Shown: piece after piece, positions 8,275-16,247 of the stretch
How positions within the stretch are numbered: the first letter of the stretch is position 1
Layout: every line of letters starts with the position of its first letter
Source of the DNA: JBBTCX01 sp964494205
GTDB lineage: Bacteria > Planctomycetota > Phycisphaerae > UBA1845
Direction of reading: 5' to 3'
Length of the DNA: 64,000 nucleotides
NCBI GenBank assembly: GCA_964494205.1
Contig: CAZBRD010000018.1
Location: forward strand, 22,707 to 86,706
Position numbers and translations under genes: made by a program
Notes under the pieces: model-generated
The model's database searches: none
Seen by the model: only the letters and a program-made list of their open reading frames with translations
Told to the model about the DNA's origin: nothing

Positions 8275-9981
8275 TCAATGTAACCTTCCGCTACGAAAGA
8301 TCGCCCAACTGAGCCCGAGGCCGAGGATACCCGCGACCAGATAGCCGATGACGCCGAACGTCTGGAGCTTGATGCCGATGATCGTGATTTGAGAGCCGGC
8401 GCTGAGCACGACCGAACTGCCGACAATGATCGCGGCGATGACGATGGAAAACGCGAGGCGGTTGCTTGAACGATCAAGCTCCTGTGTCACGCGGTCGAGG
8501 TTCTCATGCTCGACGTGCATGCGCAACCCGCCGGTCGAGACATTGCGCAACAGGTCGCGCAAGCGTGCGGGTGTATATCGCAGGATTGAAATCAGGTGCC
8601 AACCCAAGACACTGGCTTCGCGAGTCAGTCGCTTGGGCGAAAGTCGTTCGCGGAACGTGCGCTGGAGGCGGACCTGTAGCAGTTCGAGCAGGTTCAGATC
8701 GGGGTCGAGTCGCGTGATGACCGTCGACACCATGCCGATTGATTTCAACAGCATGAACACTTCGCGCGGAATCACGACGTCATGCCTTCGCACGACTTCG
8801 GTGAACTCGTTCAGCAACGTGTCCAGTTGCAGGCGCTTGACGGGCAAGCCGTAGTATTTGTCGAGAAGAACCTGCAGTGCACGGGCGAGATTGGCGCGGT
8901 CTGTTTCCGGCCCGAGCGCGCCAAGGTCAGCCAGCGAATCGACAACGACGTTGACCTCACGACTCACGGCTGCATAAACCATCACGACGATCTGTGTCAT
9001 CATCTCGTCGGAAATGGTGCCGACCTGTCCGAAGTCGATCAGGCCGACGGTGGAGGGAGGGTCGATCAATATGTTGCCCGGATGCGGATCGGCGTGAAAC
9101 GCACCCAGCTCAAAGACCTGCTTCAGGAATGCATCAGCCAGTTGCTTGGCCGCGAGTCCGCGATCGAGATGCAGTTCACCGCTTTCGCATTTTCTGAGCG
9201 ACCGCTCGACGTTGTCCCCGTCAATGGCTTGCAGGGTGAGGACGCGTTGCGTGGTGAAATCCCAGTAGACTTTGGGAATGCGTACGCCTTCAGCTTCGGT
9301 GAACGCGCGTTCGAATCGCGCGGTGGCGGAGGCCTCGTTGATGTAGTCGAGCTCACGGGTCAACATTTGGTCGAGTTCGTTGACCAGCATGGTAGGGCGG
9401 TACATGCGGGCTTCGGGGATCAGGTTTTCCAGAGATTCCGCCAACCAGGTGAGCAATTGCAGATCGAGTTTAACGGTATCGTCAATGTCAGGGCGGCGAA
9501 CCTTTACCACCAGCGAAGTGCCACCGGTTGACACTGCTCGGTAGACCTGCCCGATGGAGCCGCTGGCGAGCGGCAGAGGCGACAGTTCGGCGAAACACTC
9601 CTCAACGGGTCGTTTCAGTTCCCGTGCGATGATGTCGCGTGCGATGGTATTGTCGAACGGAGGGACGTCGTCCTGCAGCGACCGAAGTTCGTTGATAACG
9701 TCGTCGGGTAACAGGTCGCCGCGCGTGCTCAGCATTTGGCCGAGTTTGATGAACGTCGGACCAAGTTCATTGCATACCTGAACGATGCGACGACCAATTG
9801 ATTCAGGGGATTCGACGACTGGTTTGGCCGCCAGTTGCTTGGGCAGCGCCCAGACCGGAACGAACCGCGACAGGTTGATCCGGGTCACGATGTGGCCAAA
9901 CCCATGTTGGCTCAGGACATGGGCGATCCGCCTGAGTCGATTCAGGCTTCGAACGCTTCGGGTGATTTGCCACGGGTTCAT
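8275..9981 (-). CDS. UbiB/ABC1/AarF-family atypical protein kinase
   Basis: A 568-residue member of the UbiB family, whose bacterial members support ubiquinone or other isoprenoid-lipid metabolism through ATP-dependent activity. Diagnostic parts are all visible: KLGQ of the KxGQ inhibitory motif at 79-82 (TFIKLGQMLSTRGDLLPDD), the A-rich loop replacing the glycine loop (LASGSIGQVYRA, about 138-149), the VVKV lysine near 160, the HADPHPGN catalytic-like motif near 300 and LIDFGQVG near 316. Two membrane helices close the protein (about 510-530 and 540-562), as in other UbiB proteins. No ubi genes flank it, so the lipid substrate pathway cannot be named from context. Start is ATG at 9981. Confidence 0.92.
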   Translation of the reverse strand: MNPWQITRSVRSLNRLRRIAHVLSQHGFGHIVTRINLSRFVPVWALPKQLAAKPVVESPESIGRRIVQVCNELGPTFIKLGQMLSTRGDLLPDDVINELRSLQDDVPPFDNTIARDIIARELKRPVEECFAELSPLPLASGSIGQVYRAVSTGGTSLVVKVRRPDIDDTVKLDLQLLTWLAESLENLIPEARMYRPTMLVNELDQMLTRELDYINEASATARFERAFTEAEGVRIPKVYWDFTTQRVLTLQAIDGDNVERSLRKCESGELHLDRGLAAKQLADAFLKQVFELGAFHADPHPGNILIDPPSTVGLIDFGQVGTISDEMMTQIVVMVYAAVSREVNVVVDSLADLGALGPETDRANLARALQVLLDKYYGLPVKRLQLDTLLNEFTEVVRRHDVVIPREVFMLLKSIGMVSTVITRLDPDLNLLELLQVRLQRTFRERLSPKRLTREASVLGWHLISILRYTPARLRDLLRNVSTGGLRMHVEHENLDRVTQELDRSSNRLAFSIVIAAIIVGSSVVLSAGSQITIIGIKLQTFGVIGYLVAGILGLGLSWAIFRSGRLH

Positions 9982-10250
9982 GTTTACTAACCGTCGTCGT
10001 GAACGAAGCCGGCGTCAAATAAGAACCGCTTCGTGGCCGCAATTGGGCCGAAGCTGTCGTTTATGGGGCCAATAAATCATGTGAAGCTTTATATTTGGTG
10101 TGTGTGATAATGGTTGGCAATAGGTACAGACCGACTTTGCGACGGTATCAGCCGTCTTCGGACGACAAACTTGGAGTACGTTTCGCGCCGAACGTGTCGG
10201 TGTGCGACTATTACCATGGCGAATGGCCGCTCAAAGTTCGCGCGGTCGTT
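9982..10250. other. Intergenic region between divergent ubiB-family gene and dockerin-like gene
   Basis: No convincing gene. It must hold the ubiB promoter on the minus strand, which I could not pick out with confidence. The short reading frame from 10095 shows no protein-like composition. Confidence 0.4.
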
Positions 10251-10279
10251 TTGAAGCCCCAGAGTGGATTGATTACACT
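10251..10279 (+). promoter_or_regulatory. Sigma-70-type promoter for the exported dockerin-like protein
   Basis: TTGAAG (10251-10256), a 17-base spacer and TACACT (10274-10279), about 50 bases before the start codon. Confidence 0.5.
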
Positions 10280-10332
10280 GTACTTGATTCGGTTGATTTG
10301 AGACCGGCGTTTTCTTTGGAGAAGGAGTCATC

Positions 10333-11478
10333 ATGAGGAAGCTTGGACTTACAGCGTTGGCGCTTGCAGCTGCGGGCAGTGCGGCGTCAGCAGCGAATTT
10401 GAACGTTACCGTCACATCGGGCGGTTCCAATAATATTACGGTGCCACCTGGTTGCGTGGTTACTTACAGCGTGTCGGGTCAACTGAGCGACACGAACAAC
10501 GAGGGCTTGGCGCTCGTTGGTTTCGATCTCGATTTCACGGGCGGTGCGTTGACGCCAGCCACCGTGCCAACGGCGGCTCCGATGAACAACTTCGTCACAC
10601 CACAAGGCATCAACAACCCGCCAGGCGCTGCCGGTTACGGCGGCACCGTCATTGACGGCAACCTCGTGCAGGTCGGTGGCGGCCAGAACACGATTAAGAA
10701 CGTGGTCAGCAATGCTCCGTTCCCCATCGGCGATGTGATCACGGGCGTTGCCCACACACCGGTTGAAATCGTCAGTGGCCAACTGACTGCCCCGGCTAAT
10801 GTCGGCACCTATTCACTGAACGTGCTCAACGTGTTCGCCAACCAAATTAAGGATGGCGAGACCGGTACGGTATTCTGGAAGACGGAAGCCGCCGGCGTCG
10901 GCAGCATCAGCAACCTGACGATCAACGTCCAGGTTGGTGCGAGTTGCGGCGGCACGCCGATCTCGATCGTGTCCAGCGTTCCGCCTACTAACTGGATTGA
11001 TGCTCGTCAGCCGTCGAACATTGTCGGCGGATGTGCGGACGCTCCGGGTCAGAGCAGCATCGCGCTCACATTCAGCGGTTCAACAGCTGGCGTGGTTGCG
11101 GGTGATTTCACCATCACAACGAATCCGGCAGGCGCCGCCCCAACGATCACTAACGTGGTAAATGCGGGCAACACTTCCACCCTGACGCTCAGTTCGCGCA
11201 TTCCGACCGGCAAGTGGACGGTATTCACCCACACGGCCAGCGCTTCGAGCGTTCGCCTCGGTTTCCTCCCCGGCGACGTGAACAACGATCGCACAGCGAG
11301 CCCGGTTGATATTCTCAAGCTCATCGACCACCTGAACGGTGTCGAGATTTTGGGCATTTTCCAGACGGACATCGATCGTTCGGGCGTGGCCAATCCCGCG
11401 GACATCCTTCGCGAGATCGACCTGCTGAACGGTGCGGATTGCTACGATGTTTGGAACAACGTCAGCCTGCCGCAGTAA
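10333..11478 (+). CDS. Exported cohesin/dockerin-like cell-surface protein
   Basis: The 381-residue product starts with a signal peptide (MRKLGLTALALAAAGSAASA, cleavage after ASA). The first half is a beta-sandwich of about 190 residues whose strand pattern recalls cohesin-like or other immunoglobulin-like folds (tentative). A second beta region (about 200-310) has the form of a fibronectin/Ig domain. The C-terminus is a two-copy dockerin type I-like module: PGDVNNDRTASPVDILKLID from about 313 and TDIDRSGVANPADILREIDL from about 348, each with the D-x-N/D-x-D/S calcium loop and a hydrophobic F-helix. Probably a secreted calcium-stabilised surface protein. A GGAGAAGGAG ribosome site lies before ATG 10333, a promoter at 10251 and a terminator at 11529, so it is monocistronic and likely well expressed. 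Confidence 0.75.
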   Translation: MRKLGLTALALAAAGSAASAANLNVTVTSGGSNNITVPPGCVVTYSVSGQLSDTNNEGLALVGFDLDFTGGALTPATVPTAAPMNNFVTPQGINNPPGAAGYGGTVIDGNLVQVGGGQNTIKNVVSNAPFPIGDVITGVAHTPVEIVSGQLTAPANVGTYSLNVLNVFANQIKDGETGTVFWKTEAAGVGSISNLTINVQVGASCGGTPISIVSSVPPTNWIDARQPSNIVGGCADAPGQSSIALTFSGSTAGVVAGDFTITTNPAGAAPTITNVVNAGNTSTLTLSSRIPTGKWTVFTHTASASSVRLGFLPGDVNNDRTASPVDILKLIDHLNGVEILGIFQTDIDRSGVANPADILREIDLLNGADCYDVWNNVSLPQ

Positions 11479-11528
11479 CTTTCAGTGACAGCCTTTGTTC
11501 ATCAAGGCTGAGAATGAACTAAATCAAG

Positions 11529-11562
11529 AGCGGGGCGGTCAAAAGCCGTCCCGCTTTTCTTA
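11529..11562 (+). terminator. Rho-independent terminator
   Basis: Ten-base stem AGCGGGGCGG / CCGTCCCGCT (one G-T pair), seven-base loop, then TTTTCTT. It lies 50 bases after the stop at 11478. Confidence 0.8.
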
Positions 11563-11697
11563 TTGGCTGATGCGACTAATCAATTGCCTGTTGCGTCAAA
11601 GCGCCGAATCCGAAGAATACTCAATCGGGGACGTGCGGCGGTGTTTCTGCGGACAAACGATCAGCCGGCGAAACCGATAGGAAAGGAAAGCTAGAAC

Positions 11698-12666
11698 ATG
11701 TTCCAAGCAAGGATTCTGATTCGCTCCATTGCGATGATTGGCATGCTGACTGCGTTGGCCTGCGCCGATATCATCGTCACGCTCGTTCCGCAGGACGACA
11801 ACACCAACGTGCCCGCCGGTGCGACGGTGCCGGTTGATATTCTTCTCTCGGTCGACGGCGACGATAGTCCGCTGGTGGATTTGAGGCTGATGCAGTTCGA
11901 CTTTGCCGACACGAGCGACAGCATCACACTCAGTGGTTTCGTGTGGCAGATCGATCTTCCCAATGGGAGTGAATTCTATTTTCAGTCAGTCACGTTTCCG
12001 TCTCCGTCAGCGGCGTATTTTGGAACCATGGACGTCGAGGGTTTTATTCTTGGATTGGACGAAACGCCTATTCGCGTAGCCACCATTAACATCGTTGCGA
12101 ATGCAACGGGTTCGCTGGATGCGATCGCTACGGTCGGGGAGGCTGACGCGTCCGGCGCGTTGTTCTCTGCTGCGTTTGATTCACCCGTCGATTTCAATCG
12201 CGCGACCGGCAATCTGCAGGGCGGCGTATTGAACTTTCAAGTGGCTGCCGGCGGCGGTGGTGGCGGAACGCTTCCCGATGCGGATGACGACGACGTGCCG
12301 GATGCCGTCGATGATTTCCCCAATGACAATGACGAAACGACCGATACGGACAACGACAACATCGGTAACGTGGCTGACCCCGACGACGATGACGATGGAA
12401 TCGACGACGTAGAAGACCCAACTCCGCTTGGTCCGCAGGAAGTGATCGATAACGACAACCAATCGAACGATAACGCCAACGATAATGGTTCAGGTGGAAA
12501 CGGCGGCGATAACGAAAATGACAACAGCGACACAAACATGGGCCCGCGCGCGACGGGCGGCATTTTTTGTGCACAAGGCATGATCCTCGCGATGATGGGT
12601 TCGTTTGTCGGCTTGAGTGTGACGCGTTTGATTCGTCGCAGGAATGAAGCCAGTTTGCAACGCTGA
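11698..12666 (+). CDS. Exported protein with thrombospondin type 3-like repeats and C-terminal sorting-type tail
   Basis: A 322-residue protein. The signal peptide (residues 1-23, ends LACA) is followed by a beta domain of about 150 residues resembling cohesin-like domains, a glycine hinge (AAGGGGGGTLP), and an acidic calcium-binding stretch (DADDDDVPDAVDDFPNDNDE, DTDNDNIGNVADPDDDDDG) of thrombospondin type 3 character. An Asn/Asp/Gly-rich linker leads to a C-terminal segment of about 30 residues: small residues with one cysteine (FCAQGMILAMMGSFVGL), a hydrophobic helix and a basic RLIRRR end. This layout is like known C-terminal sorting signals (PEP-CTERM, MYXO-CTERM) without matching them exactly. 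Start ATG 11698 has AAGGAAAG at a suitable distance. Role unknown, likely at the cell surface. Confidence 0.7.
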   Translation: MFQARILIRSIAMIGMLTALACADIIVTLVPQDDNTNVPAGATVPVDILLSVDGDDSPLVDLRLMQFDFADTSDSITLSGFVWQIDLPNGSEFYFQSVTFPSPSAAYFGTMDVEGFILGLDETPIRVATINIVANATGSLDAIATVGEADASGALFSAAFDSPVDFNRATGNLQGGVLNFQVAAGGGGGGTLPDADDDDVPDAVDDFPNDNDETTDTDNDNIGNVADPDDDDDGIDDVEDPTPLGPQEVIDNDNQSNDNANDNGSGGNGGDNENDNSDTNMGPRATGGIFCAQGMILAMMGSFVGLSVTRLIRRRNEASLQR

Positions 12667-12803
12667 CCATGTAAGCTGGCGTTCCTGCGAGTGGTGATTA
12701 TAGTACGAACGCCCCTCGGTGGCGGGGCGGCGATTCACGAGTTTCAGGCGGCATGTCACGCCGATTGGCCGGACCGGCCAAATAACATTGAAAGGTCCAC
12801 GCT

Positions 12804-13259
12804 ATGCAAAAGTGTGTTCAGTTCTCCGTGTTCCTTGTCAACAAGCCGGGGATTCTCTCGCAGGTTTTCGCGGAATTCGCCAAGGCGAAAGTCAACATCC
12901 AGGCGCTGGCCATGATGGATTCGATGGAACACGGCGTGCTTCGTCTGATCGTGGAAGATGCAGCCGGGGCGCGGCCGGTCCTCAGTCGCTTGAACATTCC
13001 GTTCACCGAGACGGATGTGCTGGCTGTCGCGTTGCCGAATCGCCCTGGTGCTGCCGCTGATCTTTGCGATCGCCTCGCAGCCGCCCACATGAACATCAGC
13101 TACATGTACTGCACATCGGGCGCACCCGGCGGCAAGACCACCGTCGTGCTGAAGGTTCCCGATATTAAGAAGGCTATGAAGGTGGCCGAGGAGCCGAAAA
13201 ACAATAAACGCGATACGAAAATCAAGCTGCGCCGGCCAATGGCTGGCAGTCGTCGATAA
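12804..13259 (+). CDS. Tandem ACT-domain protein
   Basis: A 151-residue protein made of two ACT domains (about 3-70 and 72-140), each with the beta-alpha-beta pattern and the typical N-P-G-x-L/A turn: LVNKPGILSQVFAEFAKAKV and LPNRPGAAADLCDRLAAAHM. ACT domains usually bind amino acids and regulate metabolic enzymes; stand-alone tandem ACT proteins are known as regulators of uncertain target. A basic tail (KNNKRDTKIKLRRP) follows. AAAGG lies eight bases before ATG. The gene faces the NPCBM gene end, with six bases between the stops. Neighbours do not indicate the ligand. Confidence 0.85.
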   Translation: MQKCVQFSVFLVNKPGILSQVFAEFAKAKVNIQALAMMDSMEHGVLRLIVEDAAGARPVLSRLNIPFTETDVLAVALPNRPGAAADLCDRLAAAHMNISYMYCTSGAPGGKTTVVLKVPDIKKAMKVAEEPKNNKRDTKIKLRRPMAGSRR

Positions 13260-13265
13260 CGCTCG

Positions 13266-14459
13266 TTAGCGAATCAGTGCCGGTTCAATCCAGTCGAGGC
13301 GATCCTGCAGATCGCCGTTCGCGCCATAGTCGACGAGCAGTTCCAGTTCCTTCGCCCCGGTCACCGGAATGCGAATGGGGCCAAAGAGCTTGCCGCGTTT
13401 GATCGCGGTTTGCTCCAACTTTTGAACACCATCAACCATAACGCGCACTGTTACGTCCGCGTGCGGGCCGCTGTCGTCGTCGATGCCGAAGCTGGTCACG
13501 AACTCGCGATAATCCGCGTTCAATTCATACGTGAGTCGCGATCGACTGTGCACGCCGATTCCTTCGCCGAGGGACTCACCGCCCACGCGCATCGCCGCGC
13601 CGAGTGCGTTGCGATTCAGCTTGTAATCCCAGGTTAGTGAAATGAGCGGCGTGTGCTCGAAGCTAGCGGGCTCCATTCCGGCCAATCGTGTCCAGCGCCC
13701 GCCGGAGACCGAAATCCCCAGCAGTCTGTCGGATTGAAAACTGACCGTGTTGTTTGTGGTTAGATCGGCATCGATCGTGGTTCCCTTCCATTTCAACCGT
13801 TTGGCCGAGACGCGCCCGCCGCCCTGCAGATCAAGCACAAAAAACGTGCCCTTGGGCGGTGGTGTCTCTTGCGCGGAGAGCATTACCACGACGATCGATC
13901 GAAGCGGGATTTTCACCGGTCCGCCTTTGGCCTCCAAGGTGACGGAATCATCCGAAATGTCCATCAGAAATCCGCAGATCGCATCGCCGTTGGCCAGCAG
14001 GATGCAGTCATCGCTGCGCGGGGGAGCGGCCAGGAATGAAGTGACGGCAACAGCATGGCTGGCTGCCGCGTCCATTTGCCTCATTCGCTTGATGGAATCG
14101 AGCGGGACATCAAGTTCGCCTAGTGCGTTTGTTTCAAACGTAATTAGTTCACCCTTGCCGCTCTTGAGGTTGCCGTAGAGCACGCCGCCGTCGAGCAGGC
14201 GAACTTCCCAAGGTCCAACGAGCGGCGCGGCTGCATGCGGTCGCACCTCGACTCGCACGACATCGAAGATTGGGATGAACCGCTCCTCGGCGTCGTTAAC
14301 CTTCAAGGTCAACCCACGGTCGTCCGCAAAATCGACCACCTGTCCCTGAACCGCGTCCTGTTCGACGGTCTTCACGATGACTTCCGGGCCTGCGAACGCC
14401 GAACCCATACATAAGGACAGAACGTGTGTCACAACCAGAGTGTTCATGGTGCGATTCAT
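13266..14459 (-). CDS. Exported protein with C-terminal NPCBM carbohydrate-binding domain
   Basis: ATG at 14459, seven bases after AGGAAG, gives 397 residues and a signal peptide (MNRTMNTLVVTHVLSLCMGSAFA). The frame extends further upstream over the end of the next gene, but without a plausible leader. The N-terminal half contains two short beta-barrel-like repeats (GQVVDFADDRGLTLKV, NGDAICGFLMDISDDSVTLE), which read like small beta domains binding or scaffolding proteins. The last 140 residues are an NPCBM domain, a jelly-roll module first noted in glycan-acting proteins: LGEGIGVHSRSRLTYELNAD, then FGIDDDSG, and the closing LLVDYGANGDLQDRLDWIEP. It is the last gene of the Bat-type operon. 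Confidence 0.8.
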   Translation of the reverse strand: MNRTMNTLVVTHVLSLCMGSAFAGPEVIVKTVEQDAVQGQVVDFADDRGLTLKVNDAEERFIPIFDVVRVEVRPHAAAPLVGPWEVRLLDGGVLYGNLKSGKGELITFETNALGELDVPLDSIKRMRQMDAAASHAVAVTSFLAAPPRSDDCILLANGDAICGFLMDISDDSVTLEAKGGPVKIPLRSIVVVMLSAQETPPPKGTFFVLDLQGGGRVSAKRLKWKGTTIDADLTTNNTVSFQSDRLLGISVSGGRWTRLAGMEPASFEHTPLISLTWDYKLNRNALGAAMRVGGESLGEGIGVHSRSRLTYELNADYREFVTSFGIDDDSGPHADVTVRVMVDGVQKLEQTAIKRGKLFGPIRIPVTGAKELELLVDYGANGDLQDRLDWIEPALIR

Positions 14460-14476
14460 TTGGTTCACTTCCTGAG

Positions 14477-15535
14477 CTACTTCTGAAAAATCGGCAGCAG
14501 ACGGTTCGGCATCTGAAGAATAATCAGCGCCATCGCCGTGCCGTACTCGTCGCCCGCCTGCCCGCGCCAGAGACCTTCGGGCTCCTGTTTTTCGAGCAAT
14601 TCCGCGCGAACGGCGGGCCACCAGCTCTGCCAATACTTGTCGCCGGAAAGAAACATCGCCTGCGCTGCATAATAGTGGCCGTAGAAATAATGGCCTACGG
14701 TTTGGTCCTGCGGCGGCGTGAACTTCACGACGTATTCGAGGCCGCGATCGATTTCGTCGCCACCGTAGACACCTGCGTATTGCAAGGCAGCCACACCTGC
14801 CGCTGAGCGTGCGAACGCCGACCCGCCGGAGCTGAGCATGTAGCGAAATCCGCCGTCCGGGTTCTGACTCTGCTTCACGTACTCCACGGCCTTATCGATG
14901 ACGTCCTTATCCACGTAGACGCCCGCGTTTCGCGCGGCGCGAAGTGCCATCACTTGGCATATCGTTACGGAGATGTCGGCGTCGTTGCGCACGGGTTGAT
15001 AACGCCATCCGCCTTCTTCATTCTGGGTGTTGACGATCAGGCGCACGGCCTTGCGCAGCGTCTCGCGCACCTGCGGCTTGGGCGACATACCGTAGACTTC
15101 GGCGAGGAACAGCGTGGCAAAGCCGTGGCCGTACATGGGCCCATGGGTGGTGTCTGCCGCGATCAGACCGCTTTCCGAACTGTGGTTCATGATAAACGTC
15201 AGGCAACCATCGACCGCGTGAGCGTATCGCCCGCGACCGGGCATGTTACCGTCGCCCATGAATGCGAGACCGGCGAGACCGGTGATGCCCACGTGCGGGC
15301 CGTAGTGCGACATGTCACCGAAGGAGCCGTCCGGCCCCTGTTGTTTCGCGAGCCAGGCGAGCCCCTTGTCCACCGACACGCGGAGTTCAGTGGTGATCTC
15401 AGAGTTGAGCGGCGTGGCGGTGGCGGGTGGTTTCGTCTCCGACTTTGTCGTCACCGGTGTCGTGACCGAATCGGTCGCGCAAACATTTGAAATATGGACG
15501 GCGAAAACGCAACCTAGCGCTACACAAGCGATCAA
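14477..15535 (-). CDS. Squalene-cyclase/prenyltransferase-repeat-like exported protein
   Basis: A protein of about 352 residues built of alpha-alpha barrel repeats with QW-type motifs: QQGPDGSFGD, QNEEGGWRYQP, QNPDGGFRYM and QEPEGLWRG. The fold is that of terpene cyclases and complement-like proteins, but the DCTAE/DDTA catalytic acid of squalene cyclases is not seen, so it is more likely a structural or binding protein of the exterior. The start is unusual: the callable TTG at 15535 lacks a basic leader, while 13 more in-frame codons (INRFLLTQLRFRL) would complete a signal peptide and begin at an ATT (15574) placed seven bases after GGAG and overlapping the stop of the preceding gene. CTG at 15550 is another option. 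Genes of this type often sit at the end of planctomycete Bat operons. Confidence 0.8.
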   Translation of the reverse strand: MIACVALGCVFAVHISNVCATDSVTTPVTTKSETKPPATATPLNSEITTELRVSVDKGLAWLAKQQGPDGSFGDMSHYGPHVGITGLAGLAFMGDGNMPGRGRYAHAVDGCLTFIMNHSSESGLIAADTTHGPMYGHGFATLFLAEVYGMSPKPQVRETLRKAVRLIVNTQNEEGGWRYQPVRNDADISVTICQVMALRAARNAGVYVDKDVIDKAVEYVKQSQNPDGGFRYMLSSGGSAFARSAAGVAALQYAGVYGGDEIDRGLEYVVKFTPPQDQTVGHYFYGHYYAAQAMFLSGDKYWQSWWPAVRAELLEKQEPEGLWRGQAGDEYGTAMALIILQMPNRLLPIFQK

Positions 15536-15569
15536 GAGTCGAAAGCGCAGCTGTGTTAGAAGGAATCGA

Positions 15570-16232
15570 TTAATTGTCGTTCTCCTGCAAGGCGCGATAG
15601 TACTTTTCGATCCACGCCTTGTATTTTTCGACGTAACCTTCGCCCAAACCCTGGATAATCTCGTCGCGCTCGCGATCGGGCAGGGTGCCCCAGGTTCGCC
15701 GCGATTCCTTCAGCGCACCGCCGGAGAGATCGCCGGCTGCTTTCGCCTGCTCGGCTTGTTTCGACTCGTTGTTCGATGATGCATCAGCGGCGGCGCCTTG
15801 TTGGTCTTTGGATTTCGGTTTGTCCTTCGATTGCTGCTTGGAGGCTTCACGGCGATCGCTGCTGCTGCTTTGTTGCGGCTGCGATTTTGGCCGCCGCTGG
15901 GCAGCCGCCACCTTGATGGCCTTGTCAAGTTCCTTGAGCACATCCTGCTGCACGGTCTGCGTTTCTTTGGACGCGTCGAGCTGCACCTCAAGGCGTTCAG
16001 CTGCCTTGGCCATCAACTCGGCGATGCGATCCATCACGTCTTCGTCTTCGCCTTTGACAGCCTTGCGAATCAGCTTCTCGCCGAGCTTGGGATCATCATC
16101 TTGTTGCGGAACTTCGACTTTGACTTCCTGAAGTTCCTGCGCGAAGAGGGGCTTCGCACAAATCGCGAAGCCGATCGCCATGGCGAACATGATACAAAAC
16201 GTTGAGAGGTTTCTTTTCATGCTTTTCTGCAT
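15570..16232 (-). CDS. Exported coiled-coil protein of the Bat-type operon
   Basis: The 220-residue product has a signal peptide (MQKSMKRNLSTFCIMFAMAI..., cleavage near PLFA), an acidic and helical segment (GEDEDVMDRIAELMAKAAER), a long low-complexity Lys/Gln/Ser/Asp linker (about 110-165), and a compact C-terminal helical domain with WGTLPDRERDEIIQGLGEGY, a motif I associate with small proteins found in planctomycete Bat operons. Function unknown. ATG 16232 begins 15 bases after the stop of the DUF4175-like gene; a second ATG four codons later is possible. The stop overlaps the following gene's extended leader, suggesting translational coupling. Confidence 0.75.
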   Translation of the reverse strand: MQKSMKRNLSTFCIMFAMAIGFAICAKPLFAQELQEVKVEVPQQDDDPKLGEKLIRKAVKGEDEDVMDRIAELMAKAAERLEVQLDASKETQTVQQDVLKELDKAIKVAAAQRRPKSQPQQSSSSDRREASKQQSKDKPKSKDQQGAAADASSNNESKQAEQAKAAGDLSGGALKESRRTWGTLPDRERDEIIQGLGEGYVEKYKAWIEKYYRALQENDN

Positions 16233-16247
16233 ACTGCCACTCGCGTT

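Noticed and set aside
14460..14633. Upstream extension of the NPCBM gene frame
   Set aside because: The sequence overlaps the neighbouring gene and lacks a leader; the ATG at 14459 has a good ribosome site and signal peptide.
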